Part shown: positions 1 through 8,775 of the stretch, one piece after another
Layout: the number at the start of each line of letters is the position of its first letter
Position numbering within the stretch: position 1 is the stretch's first letter
The notes under the pieces: generated by a model
Database searches by the model: none
What the model was told of the DNA's origin: nothing
The model's input: only the letters and a program-made list of their open reading frames with translations
Assembly (NCBI RefSeq): GCF_001412575.1
Contig: NZ_CP011834.1
Coordinates: forward strand, 186,001 to 250,000
DNA length: 64,000 bases
Source: Limnohabitans sp. 103DPR2
GTDB lineage: Bacteria; Pseudomonadota; Gammaproteobacteria; Burkholderiales; Burkholderiaceae_C
Direction of reading: 5' to 3'
Position numbers and translations under genes: made by a program

Positions 1-13
1 TGTGGTCGGTCAT
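1..13 (-). CDS. Start of an unidentified gene running off the left edge
   Basis: An ATG on the minus strand overlaps the rimI stop codon in the ATGA arrangement seen elsewhere in this operon, and the frame opens as M-T-D-H before the window ends. Only four codons are visible, so no function can be read. In related bacteria a uracil-DNA glycosylase-type gene often follows tsaB-rimI, but nothing here tests that. Confidence 0.3.
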
Positions 14-510
14 TGGGTAGAGTTTAGTGCCATGCGCATCACCACGGCAGCTTCGCGGCTGCTTCTGCCCACAGGGTAGTAGTCTTTTCGCAATCCCACT
101 TGTTCAAAGCCAAAGGATTGATAGAGCTTGAGCGCGCGCACATTGCTTTCGCGAACCTCCAACCACAAACTGCTGGCCTGATGCGCTTGCGACCACAAAC
201 TCAAAGATTGCAGCAAACAACGCGCCCAACCTTGGCGCTGAAACGTGGGCGCCACGGTGATGTTCAGCAAGTGCACTTCATCGAGCACTTGCATGGCCAC
301 GAAGTAGCCCACCCATTGATCGCCGGCCTTCAAGCCCTGTGCCAAATTGCCGGCTTTGAAGGCGTCTCTGAAATTGCCCAATGACCAAGGATGAGAATAA
401 GCCAACTTCTCCACAGCCACCAAGGCCTCCACATCGGCCTCTGTCAAGGTGGTCAACGCCACCGTGAGTTGCTCGGTTTCAAGTATTTGACCCAGGGTCA
501 GCGCCGTCAT
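10..510 (-). CDS. rimI: Ribosomal-protein-alanine N-acetyltransferase RimI (GNAT family)
   Basis: This 166-residue cytoplasmic GNAT acetyltransferase is expected to acetylate the N-terminal alanine of ribosomal protein S18 using acetyl-CoA. The acetyl-CoA-binding motif is visible as QRQGWA near residues 92-97 within VAPTFQRQGWARCLL. The typical RimI tail LEVRESNVRALKLYQSFGF follows, with the conserved N-x-x-A-x-x-x-Y. The start ATG overlaps the tsaB stop by 4 nt (ATGA) and a GGAGGGG Shine-Dalgarno lies just upstream inside tsaB, so the two are translationally coupled. The tsaB-rimI pair is common in proteobacteria. The alternative, a GNAT of other specificity, is less likely because of this neighbour. 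Confidence 0.93.
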   Translation of the reverse strand: MTALTLGQILETEQLTVALTTLTEADVEALVAVEKLAYSHPWSLGNFRDAFKAGNLAQGLKAGDQWVGYFVAMQVLDEVHLLNITVAPTFQRQGWARCLLQSLSLWSQAHQASSLWLEVRESNVRALKLYQSFGFEQVGLRKDYYPVGRSSREAAVVMRMALNSTQ

Positions 511-1283
511 GACCCCTCCGGTGCCAGCCCTGCCAATTTGGCCGCCTTGATGGCTTCACGCTCGGCGGTGGTTTGGGCGACTTTGTCACGGATGTAAAGC
601 GGCTGCACACCTTCAGGGTCAACCGCTTTGCCTGCAGCCCAAAGTGCAGGCGCCAAACGCAGCAAAGCCAAAGCATGGGGCACGGCGGGCACGCACAACA
701 CAGGTGTATCGCTGCACTTTGCCAAGGCTTCAGAAAAAGCGTCTGGGTAAACTTCAAAACCATTGCCTGCCAAGACACCCGACACCTCATGCGCGGTGAT
801 CAGGGCTTGCGCTACTTGCGCCGGCGGTCCTACTTGCAAAGGGACTGTGGCGTGCCACTGCGTACTGTCGGCGTGCCACGCATAGGCACCGCCATAGACC
901 TCGCCCATGCGGGCATCCATCACCACACTGACTTGCGATGTGAGCGCTGTTGACAAACTGGCGCGGGCATCTTCGGCCACCGCCATCAAGGTATCGACGG
1001 GTATCACTTTCAGTTTGGCCCCCATGGCCAAACCTTGCGCCACTGAACAGGCGGTTCGAAGGCCTGTGAACGACCCAGGCCCATGACCGATGACCAACGC
1101 ACTGAGGTCAGACAGGCGAAGTTGCGCTTGCGCCAGCAAGTTGTGAATGCTGGGAATCAATTGTGCTGACGCGTTGGCGCCGCCTTGCGTGTGCAGGTGC
1201 CACGTTTGATCGCCCACCCCTAGCGCCACCGACATCATGTCAGTGCTGGTTTCAAACGCTAAAAATTTCAAAGGATGCGGCAT
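507..1283 (-). CDS. tsaB: tRNA threonylcarbamoyladenosine biosynthesis protein TsaB
   Basis: TsaB is the ASKHA-fold partner of TsaD in the complex that installs N6-threonylcarbamoyladenosine (t6A) at position 37 of ANN-decoding tRNAs. The protein opens with the phosphate-1-like FETSTDMMSVALG, followed by HGPGSFTGLRTACSVAQGLA around residues 65-85, which is the family signature. At 258 residues it is slightly longer than the E. coli protein (231). It sits 6 nt after the EamA gene and overlaps rimI by 4 nt. The threonylcarbamoyl-AMP synthase for the same pathway is encoded about 5 kb away at 5898-6890. Confidence 0.94.
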   Translation of the reverse strand: MPHPLKFLAFETSTDMMSVALGVGDQTWHLHTQGGANASAQLIPSIHNLLAQAQLRLSDLSALVIGHGPGSFTGLRTACSVAQGLAMGAKLKVIPVDTLMAVAEDARASLSTALTSQVSVVMDARMGEVYGGAYAWHADSTQWHATVPLQVGPPAQVAQALITAHEVSGVLAGNGFEVYPDAFSEALAKCSDTPVLCVPAVPHALALLRLAPALWAAGKAVDPEGVQPLYIRDKVAQTTAEREAIKAAKLAGLAPEGS

Positions 1284-1289
1284 GAAAGT

Positions 1290-2243
1290 TCAGGTCGATT
1301 GTTTCACCAAAGCTTGGCGTACACCAAACAAAATGCCACCAGTGACCAAGGCCAAACCAGCCCACAAATTCCAAGACAAGGGCTCACCCAAAAACACCAC
1401 GGCGCCCAGAGCCGACAAACCCGGGACCAAGGCTGTGATCATGGTGGATTTAACCGGCCCATAAGCGCGAATCATTTGTGTGAAGGTGATGCCCGAAATC
1501 ACCACCGAGCCCACGCCTTGAAAGACCGCTTGAAACACGATCTCCGACCAAGAGGCTTGCGCCATGTGGCTTGGCAACACATCCAAACTCACCAACACCG
1601 CGTAGCCTGGCACAAAGCAGACCAAGGCAAACGCCGTGATGGCCATGGTGGCACGCACGGCATCTAAACCATAGCGGCGCACCGTGACGCTGTAGGCCGA
1701 CCAACAAAACGCGGCCGTCATGAACAGCACGTCGCCAATCCACACTTCGCCTCCCTCAAAGGCCTTGAGCAAGCTCATGCCACCCACCAACACATCACCG
1801 CACACAATCATGAGCAAACCGATGGCGCGGTTCAAGCCAATTTGCTCGCGCAAAAAGAGCCACATCAACAGCGTGGTCCACAGAGGCAAGCTGCCAGGCA
1901 TCAACACCGAGGCGTGCCCTGCAGGCGCGTAAAAGAAACCGATGTACGCCAACACGGCATACAAAAATCCGCCAAAAAATCCGGCTTGAACGGTGATGCG
2001 CAAGGGCAAAGGTGACAAGCCCAACAAAGAGCCCACCTTATGACCGCTTTGACGTTCAGCGCGCATCAACCACCAAGCCCAAGGCAACAAGATGCTGCTG
2101 GCGCCGATGATGCGCGCACAGGCAATGTCCAGGGGCAACAAAACATGCGATGCCGAGGCGCGCGCCACAATGATGAAAGACGTCCAAATCAGGACCGTGA
2201 TGACAGCAGCCAGACGGCCAACAGTTTGGGAAGAAAAAGCCAT
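1290..2243 (-). CDS. EamA/DMT-family inner-membrane transporter
   Basis: This is a 317-residue protein of the drug/metabolite transporter superfamily with about ten hydrophobic segments and an internal EamA duplication. The first half ends in a stretch such as LPLWTTLLMWLFLREQIG and the second repeats it as LSALGAVVFLGEPLSWNLW; the short acidic FL-x-E-x-(I/L) motif in each repeat is typical. I chose the ATG at 2243 (MAFSSQTVG) because the longer frame begins with a TTG that adds a hydrophilic extension. The substrate cannot be read from sequence; family members export amino acids or other small metabolites. It lies 6 nt upstream of tsaB and may be co-transcribed. Confidence 0.82.
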   Translation of the reverse strand: MAFSSQTVGRLAAVITVLIWTSFIIVARASASHVLLPLDIACARIIGASSILLPWAWWLMRAERQSGHKVGSLLGLSPLPLRITVQAGFFGGFLYAVLAYIGFFYAPAGHASVLMPGSLPLWTTLLMWLFLREQIGLNRAIGLLMIVCGDVLVGGMSLLKAFEGGEVWIGDVLFMTAAFCWSAYSVTVRRYGLDAVRATMAITAFALVCFVPGYAVLVSLDVLPSHMAQASWSEIVFQAVFQGVGSVVISGITFTQMIRAYGPVKSTMITALVPGLSALGAVVFLGEPLSWNLWAGLALVTGGILFGVRQALVKQST

Positions 2244-2321
2244 GTCCCAATGATACGTCCTGCTTGGACCTTTCAATTTGAATGCATGCCTGCCTTTGAC
2301 AGAGCCGGCTAGACTTCAGGG

Positions 2322-3824
2322 ATGCGCAAGTTCTTTTCTTTCTGGGTTGACCCATCGACGAGTGGCCGCTCCATGGGGTGTGTTTTGGCCTGTGTCTGCC
2401 TGTGCCTAACGGCTGCCGCCAAACCCAACAGCCCACCCACTGCCAAAGACAGCTTGCCACCCAGTGTCAGTGTTGCTTTGAAGCAAGCCAACATTCCCCG
2501 CGAAGCCATCAGCATCTTGGTCAGGCCCGTTCAGGCCACACCCGATGCACCCTTGCCCATGGCCCGTCTCAGCCATCGCGCCAGCGCAGAGATGAACCCC
2601 GCGTCCGTCATGAAGTTGATCACCACCTCAGCGGCTTTGTCGATGCTGGGCCCCGACTTCACTTGGCGCAACCGTGTCTTCATCGACGGCCCGGTCAAAG
2701 ACAATGTGCTGCAAGGCAACCTCTACCTCAAGGGCAGCGGCGATCCCAAACTGGTGGTCGAGCGCTTGCAAGCTTTGATCGAAGCCATCCAACAAAAAGG
2801 GTTGCGCGAGATTCGAGGGGACATCATTTTGGATGGCAGCGTGTTTGACTTGCCTGCACGCAACCCGGCCAGTTTCGATGACGAACCTTTGCGGCCTTAC
2901 AACGTGGCCCCTCAAGGCTTGTTGCTGAACTTCAATGCGTTGCTGTTCAAATTCACACCGAACCCTGCGCGCGGTGAAGTTCAGATCGACAGCGAGCCAC
3001 CCCTGCGCAACTTGCAATGGTCGACAACGGTGCCCTTGTCGCAAGCGCCCTGTCAAGATTGGCGCACGCAACTCAAGGCTGACTTCTCCAACCCCGACTT
3101 CGTTCGTTTTAACGGCACCTACCCCGTCGCTTGTGGCGAACAAAAATGGCCCGTGGCTTATGTTCAACCCCAAAGTTTTGCGCCGCGCATGGTCCACGCC
3201 TTGTGGCAACAAGCAGGTGGCAAACTGGTGGGCCAAGTGCGCGATGGCATCACACCTGCCCGCGCCAGCCTTTGGCTTGAGGCGCCCTCCTTGCCCTTGT
3301 CCGACATCGTGGCCGACATCAACAAGTTTTCTAACAACGTGATGGCGCAGCAGCTTTTCTTAAGTTTGTCGAGCCAACAAAGGCCTGGTCAATTTGAATC
3401 TTCGCGCGCCATGGTCTTGCAGTGGTGGCGACAGAACTTGAAAGATCATGCACTGCCTGTGCTGGAAAATGGTTCTGGCTTGTCTCGCGAGGAACGCAGC
3501 AACGCACAAGCGCTCGGTGCCTTGCTGCAGTCGGGTCTGCACAGTTCATACGCCAGTGCGCTGCAAAACTCATTGGCCATTGCAGGTGTGGATGGCACCG
3601 TGGCGCGCTTGAAAGATCGCTTGCCCCAGTCTGTTGCGATTGGCAGAGCCCAGCTCAAATCTGGCAGCCTGCGCGATGTGGCGTCATTGGCAGGCTATGT
3701 GGAGGGTCTCAGTGGCCAACGCTATGTGTTGGTGGTGATCGTGAACCACCCCAATGCGAATGCGGCGCGCCCCGCTTTGGACAAACTTCTGGAGTGGGTG
3801 GTCAAGGATGACAAAAAGTCATAG
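2322..3824 (+). CDS. dacB: D-alanyl-D-alanine carboxypeptidase/endopeptidase, PBP4 (DacB)
   Basis: This periplasmic low-molecular-weight penicillin-binding protein of the S13 peptidase family trims peptidoglycan by carboxypeptidase and endopeptidase action. The three active-site motifs are all present: S95-V-M-K98 (catalytic serine and lysine), S337-N338-N339, and K446-S-G448. The roughly 240 residues between the first two motifs contain the extra domains characteristic of PBP4. The N-terminus has a Sec-type hydrophobic stretch (residues 18-33, rich in V, L and C). The 500-residue length is normal. It is transcribed alone, divergent from the EamA gene, and ends at a hairpin terminator. Confidence 0.93.
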   Translation: MRKFFSFWVDPSTSGRSMGCVLACVCLCLTAAAKPNSPPTAKDSLPPSVSVALKQANIPREAISILVRPVQATPDAPLPMARLSHRASAEMNPASVMKLITTSAALSMLGPDFTWRNRVFIDGPVKDNVLQGNLYLKGSGDPKLVVERLQALIEAIQQKGLREIRGDIILDGSVFDLPARNPASFDDEPLRPYNVAPQGLLLNFNALLFKFTPNPARGEVQIDSEPPLRNLQWSTTVPLSQAPCQDWRTQLKADFSNPDFVRFNGTYPVACGEQKWPVAYVQPQSFAPRMVHALWQQAGGKLVGQVRDGITPARASLWLEAPSLPLSDIVADINKFSNNVMAQQLFLSLSSQQRPGQFESSRAMVLQWWRQNLKDHALPVLENGSGLSREERSNAQALGALLQSGLHSSYASALQNSLAIAGVDGTVARLKDRLPQSVAIGRAQLKSGSLRDVASLAGYVEGLSGQRYVLVVIVNHPNANAARPALDKLLEWVVKDDKKS

Positions 3825-3878
3825 CCCACTGGTACTTACCCCATCACCTCCTCCTGCACCTCTGCTTAAGATCATCTG

Positions 3879-3902
3879 AAAAGAACGGGCGTTCTTTTTT
3901 TT
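3879..3902 (+). terminator. Rho-independent terminator after dacB
   Basis: An AAAAGAAC/GTTCTTTT stem with a four-base GGGC loop is followed by a run of T residues. It lies 55 nt after the dacB stop and before the lipase gene. Its arms look like the GAAC/GTTC half-sites of the island operator, but the spacing is 4 and the flanking repeats are missing. Confidence 0.75.
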
Positions 3903-3935
3903 AATACGTCTCAGAGACAAGCAAAGAGGTGAACG

Positions 3936-5135
3936 ATGACATCCAAGAAATGGAAAATAGCACTGCTCAGCACGGCAGTGGTTGCCTTGCTGGCCGCATG
4001 CGGCGGCGGGGGCGGTGACCAAACCAGCCGGCTGGCGGGCATTTCATCTGTCAAAGTCATGGGCGACAGCCTGGCAGACAGTGGAGTGTTCAAAGGCATT
4101 CCCACCAATGGCCGTATTTTCTCGGTACAAGACAGCCCCAGCGAACCCAATACCGTCTGGACCGAGCGCATTGCAGCGCTCTTGGGCACACCCCAGTTGT
4201 GTAACTTCTTCAAGTACACCGGCGCTGCAGCATCACCTTTTGCTGTGGTGCCTGGTTGCACCAGCTATGCAGTGGGCGGCGGACGCATCAACAACATCAA
4301 CCCCCAAACTGGCGCGGGTGCATCACCTTTCTCCATCACTTACCAATTGCAAGTGGCCAGTTCTGCCGGCAATTACAGCAGCTCTGATTTGTTGCTGATT
4401 GATGGCGGCGGCAATGACGCTGCCGATTTGGTGGGTGCTTATCTGGGTGCCGCCAAAGATGGTGGCGCTAGCTTTGCAGCCATGGCCGGCACGCTCATTC
4501 CTGCCACCACACTCGGCCCCATGTTGGCTGGTGGTCAAGCTGGCATGGCCCAAGTGGGCGGCACCTACATGGTGGCCTTGGCCGATAAGTTTTACAACAG
4601 CATCAAAGCCAACGCATTGGACAAGGGCGCTCAACGCGTTGCTGTGCTTAACATGCCCGGCATCACCAACACGCCTCGCTTCCAAATGGTGCTGAGTGGC
4701 ATTGCTGCCGCCTATGGTGGTGGTGCCACTGGTGCTGGTGCACGTGCTCAGTCAGAAGCCCTGTTCAAGTCTTGGATCGAAGCCTTCAACTCACGCTTGG
4801 CAACTTTGGTGGCCAACGACAAACGCGTGGTGTTGGTTGATTTCTACACAGCCTTCAATGACCAAGTGGCCAACCCTGCGCAGTACGGTCTGACCAATGT
4901 CACCACGCCCGCGTGTCCTATCACTGGTGTAGGCGCAGATGGCTTGCCCACTTACAACTTCCAAACTTGTACAGCGGCGAATTTGTCGGCCATGACACCG
5001 CCTGCAGGCGCCACAGGCGGCGCCAACTGGTGGCAAACCTACGCCTTCTCAGATGGCTTCCACCCCACACCCTTGGGCTATCAGTTGCTAAGCCAATTGG
5101 TTGCCAAATCATTGGCCACTGCTGGTTGGCTGTAA
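3936..5135 (+). CDS. SGNH/GDSL-family lipoprotein esterase
   Basis: This is a 399-residue secreted lipoprotein with a serine-esterase fold. A type II signal peptide ends in the lipobox L19-A-A-C22, and the cysteine is followed by a glycine linker. Block I is G43-D-S-L46 with S45 as the expected nucleophile. GGGN at residues 157-160 with D161 corresponds to the G-x-N-D block. D373-x-x-H376 (SDGFHP) gives the remaining dyad, so the catalytic set is complete. The RBS AGAGGTGA precedes the ATG. The OmpW-like gene follows 22 nt after the stop and is probably co-transcribed. The substrate (lipid, ester or acetylated sugar) is not evident. Confidence 0.85.
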   Translation: MTSKKWKIALLSTAVVALLAACGGGGGDQTSRLAGISSVKVMGDSLADSGVFKGIPTNGRIFSVQDSPSEPNTVWTERIAALLGTPQLCNFFKYTGAAASPFAVVPGCTSYAVGGGRINNINPQTGAGASPFSITYQLQVASSAGNYSSSDLLLIDGGGNDAADLVGAYLGAAKDGGASFAAMAGTLIPATTLGPMLAGGQAGMAQVGGTYMVALADKFYNSIKANALDKGAQRVAVLNMPGITNTPRFQMVLSGIAAAYGGGATGAGARAQSEALFKSWIEAFNSRLATLVANDKRVVLVDFYTAFNDQVANPAQYGLTNVTTPACPITGVGADGLPTYNFQTCTAANLSAMTPPAGATGGANWWQTYAFSDGFHPTPLGYQLLSQLVAKSLATAGWL

Positions 5136-5157
5136 CACGTTGCAAAGGAGAACCCTC

Positions 5158-5841
5158 ATGACTTCAAAATTCTGCTTTGCTCTGTCTGCCTTGGCAGCAG
5201 TCGCCTCACTCACGATGTCAAGCAATGCGCTCGCCCAATCGCAGGGCAGCTGGTTGGTTCGCGGTGGCATCATGCAACTGGCGCCCCAAGTCACCAGCGG
5301 CAACTTGTCAGCACCTTCTTTGCCAGGCGCGCAATCTGGCGTGAGCAACAGCACACAAATTGCCGGCGGCATCACCTACATGCTCAGCAACAGTGTGGCC
5401 ATTGACTTGCCTTTGGCATTGCCCTTCAAGCACAACTTGTATGGCGCTGGCACCATCGCTGGCGTAGGCAAAATTGGTGACACCAAAGCCATTCCCGCCA
5501 CCGTCATGGTGCAGTACCGTTTTGGAGAAGCCAATGGCATGTTCCGCCCCTATTTGGGCTTAGGCGTCACCTATGCCAAGTTTGATGGCGAGCACACCAC
5601 TGCAGCCTTGTCAGGCCTGACGGGCGGCACGCCCTTAACGCCCACCACCTTGTCGATTCAATCGAAGTTGGCCGCCACCATGCAAGTGGGTGCGTCATAC
5701 AAAATTGACGAGCGTTGGTTTGTGGATGGGTCCATCACCAAGACGCCCCTCAAGACACGCAACACCTTGTCAACAGGCCAAACTTTGGACATCACTCTCA
5801 ACCCCATTGGTGTGAGCTTGGGTGTCGGCATGAAGTTTTAA
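5158..5841 (+). CDS. OmpW-family outer-membrane beta-barrel protein
   Basis: The protein has 227 residues and a cleavable Sec signal ending ALAQ near residue 27. The mature part consists of alternating amphipathic strands, with segments matching OmpW such as FRPYLGLGVTYAKF, YKIDERWFVDGSI and the C-terminal LNPIGVSLGVGMKF. OmpW proteins form eight-stranded barrels with a hydrophobic channel for small hydrophobic molecules. I chose the ATG at 5158 because AAAGGAG lies 7 nt upstream; an earlier in-frame ATG falls inside the preceding gene. The gene pairs with the GDSL lipoprotein and ends at a strong terminator. Confidence 0.88.
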   Translation: MTSKFCFALSALAAVASLTMSSNALAQSQGSWLVRGGIMQLAPQVTSGNLSAPSLPGAQSGVSNSTQIAGGITYMLSNSVAIDLPLALPFKHNLYGAGTIAGVGKIGDTKAIPATVMVQYRFGEANGMFRPYLGLGVTYAKFDGEHTTAALSGLTGGTPLTPTTLSIQSKLAATMQVGASYKIDERWFVDGSITKTPLKTRNTLSTGQTLDITLNPIGVSLGVGMKF

Positions 5842-5860
5842 TCGCACTCAATGCGCCACA

Positions 5861-5888
5861 AAAAAACACCCTTCGGGGTGTTTTTTTT
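5861..5888. terminator. Bidirectional terminator between ompW-like gene and tsaC
   Basis: CACCC-TTCG-GGGTG forms a short stem closed by a stable UUCG-type loop. It is flanked by an A-run on the left and eight T residues on the right, so it can stop transcription from both convergent genes. Confidence 0.9.
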
Positions 5889-5897
5889 GGAAGGTAC

Positions 5898-6890
5898 TCA
5901 AGCCGCAGCGCGTTGAATCCGATCGCGCACACCTTCCCACTCGGGTGTGTCTGGCGGCATTTCAATCCATATGGTGCGCACGCCTCGGGCGTCAAAGTCT
6001 CTGAGCACACTGAACAGATCATGCGCAGCTTGGTTTGCATCAGCAGGCAGAGCACGCCAAACCAAGCCAGCACCCATCAGTTCATTGGCAGGTTTCTCAA
6101 CAGACCACAAGGCCAGGTTTTGAGTGTGCGGGCCTAAGGCTGCCAATGCTTTTTGCCAATCGGCTGTCTGCATCAAACGCACCTTGGCCGATGGCGCGTA
6201 ATGCGACGCCAATGTGCCGGATGCACGCGGCGCCGCAGTAGGCAATGCGTCTGGGTTGTGTAATTTCAAACCGCAAGCTTGTTCGATTTGCGTGCGGCTG
6301 ATTTGTCCAGGGCGCAACAACACGGGCACACCGCGGGTGCAGTCAACGATGGTGGACTCAATGCCCACATCACATTCACCGCCATCCAAAATCAAAAGTG
6401 CATCGCCAAATTCTGCTTGCACATGCGCCGCCGAAGTAGGGCTGACGCGGCCAAACAAGTTGGCACTGGGTGCGGCCACACCCCACACACCTTGGTCTGC
6501 ACAAGCCTTGAGCACTGCAAGCGCTAAAGGATGGGAGGGGCAACGCAAGCCCACCGAGTTTTGCCCGCCTGCCGCTGCTGCAGCGGTGTCTTGCAGTCGG
6601 GGCAAGATGAGGGTGAGAGGGCCTGGCCAAAATTGTGTCATCAGTGCTTGTGCAAACGCAGGCACTTCGCTGACGAAGTTGTTGACAGATGCTGAAGAGG
6701 CCACATGAACAATCAAGGGGTGATTGGCGGGCCGGCCTTTGGCTTTGAAAATTTTGGCAACAGCCGTTTCGTTGTTGGCGTCTGCTGCCAAACCATAGAC
6801 TGTTTCGGTGGGCAAACCCAAGAGCTCACCTGCACACAAAGCGTCAGCCGCTTGTTGCACATGGGCGGGGTTGTTGCCTGAAATGATCAT
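5898..6890 (-). CDS. tsaC: L-threonylcarbamoyladenylate synthase, two-domain Sua5 type
   Basis: This enzyme makes threonylcarbamoyl-AMP from threonine, bicarbonate and ATP, the first step of t6A tRNA modification. The N-terminal YrdC domain shows LPTETVYGLAADA near residues 25-37 and K-A-K-G-R-P (KxR substrate-binding motif) near residues 49-54. At 330 residues it carries the extra C-terminal Sua5 domain after about residue 210, so it is the long Sua5-type form rather than the short E. coli TsaC. It lies 33 nt downstream of purK and probably belongs to the purE-purK transcript. It complements tsaB elsewhere in the window. Confidence 0.93.
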   Translation of the reverse strand: MIISGNNPAHVQQAADALCAGELLGLPTETVYGLAADANNETAVAKIFKAKGRPANHPLIVHVASSASVNNFVSEVPAFAQALMTQFWPGPLTLILPRLQDTAAAAAGGQNSVGLRCPSHPLALAVLKACADQGVWGVAAPSANLFGRVSPTSAAHVQAEFGDALLILDGGECDVGIESTIVDCTRGVPVLLRPGQISRTQIEQACGLKLHNPDALPTAAPRASGTLASHYAPSAKVRLMQTADWQKALAALGPHTQNLALWSVEKPANELMGAGLVWRALPADANQAAHDLFSVLRDFDARGVRTIWIEMPPDTPEWEGVRDRIQRAAA

Positions 6891-6923
6891 GGGAACGTTG
6901 ATGAGAAACAGGGATCAAGCAAC

Positions 6924-8141
6924 TTAAAAAGCGTCGATGCCCAAGATGGCCGCCGCCTTCAAGGCCACGTCGCGAACTTGCGCAGGCGAATTGCCTGTAA
7001 CGTTGAGGTGCCCCATCTTGCGTGCTTTGCGTGCTTCGGTTTTGCCATACAAATGCAAGTGGGTGCCAGGTAAGGCCAGCACGGCAGCCCAATCGGGCAA
7101 ACGCAGGGTGTTGTTGGCATCAAACCACACATCCCCCAACAAGTTGAGCATGATGGCGGCGCTGTGTTGACGCGGCTGTGTCAAAGGCAAGCCCGCCAAA
7201 GTTCGCACTTGCAAATCAAATTGCGATTGATCGCAAGCGTCCAAGGTGTAGTGACCGCTGTTGTGGGGACGGGGCGCCATTTCATTGACCACCATGCTGC
7301 CATCTTGCAGCACAAAAAACTCGACGCACAACACGCCAACATAGTTCACGCCTTCAGCAATCGAGCGCGCAGCAGCCACGGCTTGCTGTTGCAAATCTGC
7401 GGGCAAATGACCTTCGTAAACTTCCGTGACGGCCAAGATGCCCTCGCGGTGTAAATTGCGTTGCACCGGAAAATTCACCATTTGGCCATCACGGCCACGC
7501 GCCACAATGACCGAGCATTCCAATTGCAAGGGCAACATTTTTTCAAGCACGCAGGGCACTTGCTTCAAGTCTTGCCAAGCTGCACGCAAGGCCTCAGCGT
7601 CTTTCACACGCACTTGACCTTTGCCGTCGTAGCCCAAGCGCGCAGTTTTCAAAATACCCGGCAGCAAGTTGTGCAGCACAGCGTCTTCCAACTGGGCGGT
7701 CGTTTCAATCACGGCATAAGGTGCACAAGGCACGCCACATGAATCGAAGTGCGCCTTTTCGGCAGCGCGGTCTTGCGCAATGGCCACGGCATCCGCACCT
7801 GGTGACACGGGTCGCAACTGGGCCAATGCCTGCAGAGCTGGCGCCGGTACGTTTTCAAATTCGGTGGTGATGGCGGCACTGCACGCAGCCAACTGCTGTA
7901 GGCCTACGGGGTCGGTGTAGTCGGTTTGAATGTGGCGATGGCTCACACGGCCGGCAGGGCTGTTGGCATCGGGGTCGAGCACAGCCGTGAAATAGCCCAT
8001 GGTTTGGGCGGCATGCACAAACATGCGGCCCAATTGACCGCCGCCCATCACGCCCAATGTGAGCGGTTCAGCCGCGGCAGAATCCCCCTGGGCAGCACTG
8101 CCGCCGGGCAACAAAGAGCCTGAATTTGTCATGCTGTTCAC
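6924..8141 (-). CDS. purK: N5-carboxyaminoimidazole ribonucleotide synthase PurK
   Basis: PurK is an ATP-grasp enzyme of purine biosynthesis that converts AIR, ATP and bicarbonate to N5-CAIR. The N-terminal [21 protein letters not shown] (nucleotide-binding) and the central ATP-grasp sequence [12 protein letters not shown] are clear, as is the later [13 protein letters not shown] signature. The upstream-most start is a GTG at 8141 that overlaps the purE stop (GTGA); an ATG three codons later (8132) is an equally plausible start. The 405-residue length is slightly long because of a low-complexity N-terminus. Confidence 0.94.
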   Translation of the reverse strand: MNSMTNSGSLLPGGSAAQGDSAAAEPLTLGVMGGGQLGRMFVHAAQTMGYFTAVLDPDANSPAGRVSHRHIQTDYTDPVGLQQLAACSAAITTEFENVPAPALQALAQLRPVSPGADAVAIAQDRAAEKAHFDSCGVPCAPYAVIETTAQLEDAVLHNLLPGILKTARLGYDGKGQVRVKDAEALRAAWQDLKQVPCVLEKMLPLQLECSVIVARGRDGQMVNFPVQRNLHREGILAVTEVYEGHLPADLQQQAVAAARSIAEGVNYVGVLCVEFFVLQDGSMVVNEMAPRPHNSGHYTLDACDQSQFDLQVRTLAGLPLTQPRQHSAAIMLNLLGDVWFDANNTLRLPDWAAVLALPGTHLHLYGKTEARKARKMGHLNVTGNSPAQVRDVALKAAAILGIDAF

Positions 8142-8656
8142 GCAGTGCCCACTGGCGGCAGTGTCATCGCTTGCGCCACGGCGGTCTGATCTTTTCTGAA
8201 CTGCGCCAGCTTGGCTTGCAAGGCAGCGTCGTGTTGCGCCAGCATGGCTACCGCAAACAAAGCGGCATTGGCCGCGCCTGCTGCGCCAATGGCAAAGGTG
8301 GCCACAGGAATGCCTTTGGGCATTTGCACAATGCTGTGCAAAGAATCAACGCCCTGCAAATGCTTGCTAGCCACTGGCACACCCAAGACGGGCACCACGG
8401 TCTTTGCCGCCAACATGCCTGGCAAGTGCGCCGCGCCACCCGCCCCAGCAATGATGGCCATCAAGCCGCGTTCCAGCGCAGTTTCGGCATAAGTGAACAT
8501 TTCATCGGGCATTCTGTGCGCCGAGACCACTTTGGCTTCGTGATCGATGCCAAACTGTTGGAGAATCTGGACTGCGTGCTGCATCGTGTCCCAGTCGGAA
8601 CTGGAACCCATGACCACGCCGATGCGTGTTTTGGCTTTGGATGCGGTAGATGTCAT
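8138..8656 (-). CDS. purE: N5-carboxyaminoimidazole ribonucleotide mutase PurE
   Basis: PurE (class I) rearranges N5-CAIR to CAIR. The signature [16 protein letters not shown] is near the N-terminus, followed by [10 protein letters not shown] and [12 protein letters not shown], which form the substrate-binding pocket with the catalytic His in SAHR. I placed the start at the ATG at 8656 ([13 protein letters not shown]), giving 172 residues; the longer open frame adds 23 residues without homology. It overlaps purK by 4 nt and is the promoter-proximal gene of purE-purK-tsaC. Confidence 0.94.
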   Translation of the reverse strand: MTSTASKAKTRIGVVMGSSSDWDTMQHAVQILQQFGIDHEAKVVSAHRMPDEMFTYAETALERGLMAIIAGAGGAAHLPGMLAAKTVVPVLGVPVASKHLQGVDSLHSIVQMPKGIPVATFAIGAAGAANAALFAVAMLAQHDAALQAKLAQFRKDQTAVAQAMTLPPVGTA

Positions 8657-8775
8657 GTTTGGCTTTGCTGAAGCGTCAAGACGCAGTCGTTGAAAATTGA
8701 ACAATTGTCTCAGCTGAGCCTTCAATCCCAGCTGAATCCTTGAATTTTAAGGTTTAGCCCCAAGGTCTGGTAAAT

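Noticed and set aside
3879-3902. GAAC/GTTC pair resembling the island operator
   Set aside because: The spacing is 4 rather than 3, the outer half-sites are absent, and it forms a hairpin followed by a T-run just after dacB. A terminator explains it.
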